Shown here: positions 23,314-24,376 of the stretch, piece after piece
Layout of the letters: each line of letters opens with the position of its first letter
How positions within the stretch are numbered: the first letter of the stretch is position 1
NCBI GenBank assembly: GCA_903944755.1
Contig: CAJATB010000260.1
Span: 1 to 24,376, forward strand
Origin: an uncultured Bacteroidota bacterium
Lineage (GTDB): Bacteria > Bacteroidota > Bacteroidia > Chitinophagales > Chitinophagaceae
Length of the DNA: 24,376 nt
Reading direction: 5' to 3'
Made by a program: the position numbers and the translations under genes
The notes under the pieces: generated by a model
Told to the model about the DNA's origin: nothing
The model's database searches: none
The model's input: the letters and a program-made list of their open reading frames with translations, nothing else

Positions 23314-24376
23314 ATGAATTCAAAGGTTAGAGTAAGGTTTGCACCCTCTCCCACAGGTGGTTTGCACTTGGGTGGCGTAAGGACAGTATTATTTAATTAT
23401 TTGTTTGCAAAACACCATAATGGGGATTTTATTCTACGCATTGAAGACACCGACCAATCCCGTTTTGTACCAGGTGCTGAGCAATATATTTTAGACACGC
23501 TAGCATGGTGCGGACTTACACCCGATGAAAGCCCAATACATGGAGGTAAATACGGCCCTTACCGTCAAAGTGAACGCAAGGCAAATTATAAGAAATATGC
23601 CGACACCCTAATCGCTCAAGGGAATGCATACTACGCTTTTGACACTGCTACTGAATTAGAAGAAAAAAGAAAAATAATTCCAAATTTTCAATATAGTCGA
23701 GCGCACCGAATGGAAATGAAAAATTCATTATCCCTTCCTGAAAATGAAGTGGCTGAATTATTGAAAAACCAAACTCCCCATGTTGTAAGAATAAAAATTC
23801 CTGATAATGAAACTATTGTTTTTACCGACGAAATTAGAGGAGAAGTAAGTTTTGATTCCGAGGCAGTTGACGATAAGGTTTTATTAAAAGCCGACGGCAT
23901 GCCCACTTACCATTTAGCGGTAGTGGTGGACGATCATTTAATGGAAATTACACACGCCTTTCGTGGCGAAGAATGGTTGCCTAGTGCACCAGTTCATATC
24001 TTATTATGGAAATATTTATTTGGCTTGGACAAGATGCCTAAATGGGCGCATCTACCTTTAATTTTAAAGCCAGACGGAAACGGAAAATTAAGCAAGCGTG
24101 ATGGAGACCGTTTAGGGTTTCCTGTATTTGCTATGGACTGGACCGACCCAAATACAAATGAAAAAACCATTGGATTTAAAGAAAGAGGCTTTGTCCCAGA
24201 AGCATTTGTGAACTTACTGGCAATGCTAGGCTGGAACGACGGAACAGATAAGGAAATATTTACTTTAGACGAACTCATAGCAAGTTTTTCTTTAGACAGG
24301 GTGCATAAAGGTGGCGCTAAATTCGATTACGAAAAAGCAAAATGGTTCAACCAAGAATGGATTAAAAGAATGGACA
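23314..24376 (+). CDS. gltX: Glutamyl-tRNA synthetase, N-terminal part (runs off the window)
   Basis: An open frame of 354 codons from the ATG at 23314 to the window edge. It is a class I aminoacyl-tRNA synthetase that charges tRNA-Glu. The ATP-binding HIGH motif reads HLGG (18-21) in VRFAPSPTGGLHLGGVRT. LRIEDTDQSR, the central GMPTYHLAVVVDDHLMEITHAFRGEEWL and the KMSKS-type loop KLSKRDGD (about 258-265) follow. These match GluRS rather than GlnRS. The anticodon-binding C-terminal domain is beyond the window. A -7 promoter element lies 17 bases upstream. Confidence 0.96.
   Translation, partial: MNSKVRVRFAPSPTGGLHLGGVRTVLFNYLFAKHHNGDFILRIEDTDQSRFVPGAEQYILDTLAWCGLTPDESPIHGGKYGPYRQSERKANYKKYADTLIAQGNAYYAFDTATELEEKRKIIPNFQYSRAHRMEMKNSLSLPENEVAELLKNQTPHVVRIKIPDNETIVFTDEIRGEVSFDSEAVDDKVLLKADGMPTYHLAVVVDDHLMEITHAFRGEEWLPSAPVHILLWKYLFGLDKMPKWAHLPLILKPDGNGKLSKRDGDRLGFPVFAMDWTDPNTNEKTIGFKERGFVPEAFVNLLAMLGWNDGTDKEIFTLDELIASFSLDRVHKGGAKFDYEKAKWFNQEWIKRMD

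Overview
The window reads as the chromosome of a low-GC member of the Bacteroidota, most likely of the Chitinophagaceae or a near relative. The evidence is a type IX secretion cluster (porV, porU, gldJ-like), a Bacteroidota-type short FtsL, a DUF4292 lipoprotein beside an EnvC-like factor, a truncated AtpC typical of the phylum, and promoters of the form TAnnTTTG with few Shine-Dalgarno sites. I cannot name a genus. Nearly everything is core genome; there is no prophage, insertion sequence, CRISPR array or toxin-antitoxin pair.

Layout. 1-2204 (minus): start of the division/cell-wall (dcw) cluster, transcribed mraZ, rsmH, ftsL, ftsI (cut by the window edge). 2205-2456: a divergent regulatory region with a 10-bp-periodic MraZ operator and several DnaA-box matches. 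2457-3743 (plus): queA. 3733-5046 (minus): a sensor histidine kinase without a partner regulator here. 5130-6888 (minus): atpD-atpC with their own promoter, tandem leader hairpins and terminator. 6973-9229 (minus): glpK then glpF for glycerol uptake. 9263-13088 (minus): porV, dut, a DUF4292 lipoprotein and an EnvC-like peptidoglycan factor, closely packed. 13145-16555 (minus): porU. 16669-20286 (plus): gldJ-like, ispF, murF and a DUF983 membrane protein. 20344-20428: tRNA-Ser(GGA), followed by about 180 bp of nested inverted repeats. 20684-21679 (plus): fbp. 21668-23251 (minus): tatD and a polysaccharide deacetylase, separated by an intergenic region holding an unexplained plus-strand terminator. 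23314-24376 (plus): gltX, cut by the window edge.

Functionally the window joins envelope building (dcw start, murF, EnvC-like factor, deacetylase), protein export to the surface (PorV shuttle, PorU sortase, GldJ-like component), energy and carbon metabolism (ATP synthase beta/epsilon, glycerol uptake, FBPase) and tRNA functions (QueA, GltX, tRNA-Ser). No clearly novel protein system is visible. The best leads are non-coding: the DnaA-box/MraZ-box region upstream of mraZ, the inverted-repeat element after tRNA-Ser, the orphan terminator at 22588-22617, and -7 elements placed so close to start codons that leaderless mRNAs are likely. One protein anomaly is a GldJ-like protein with no lipobox cysteine.
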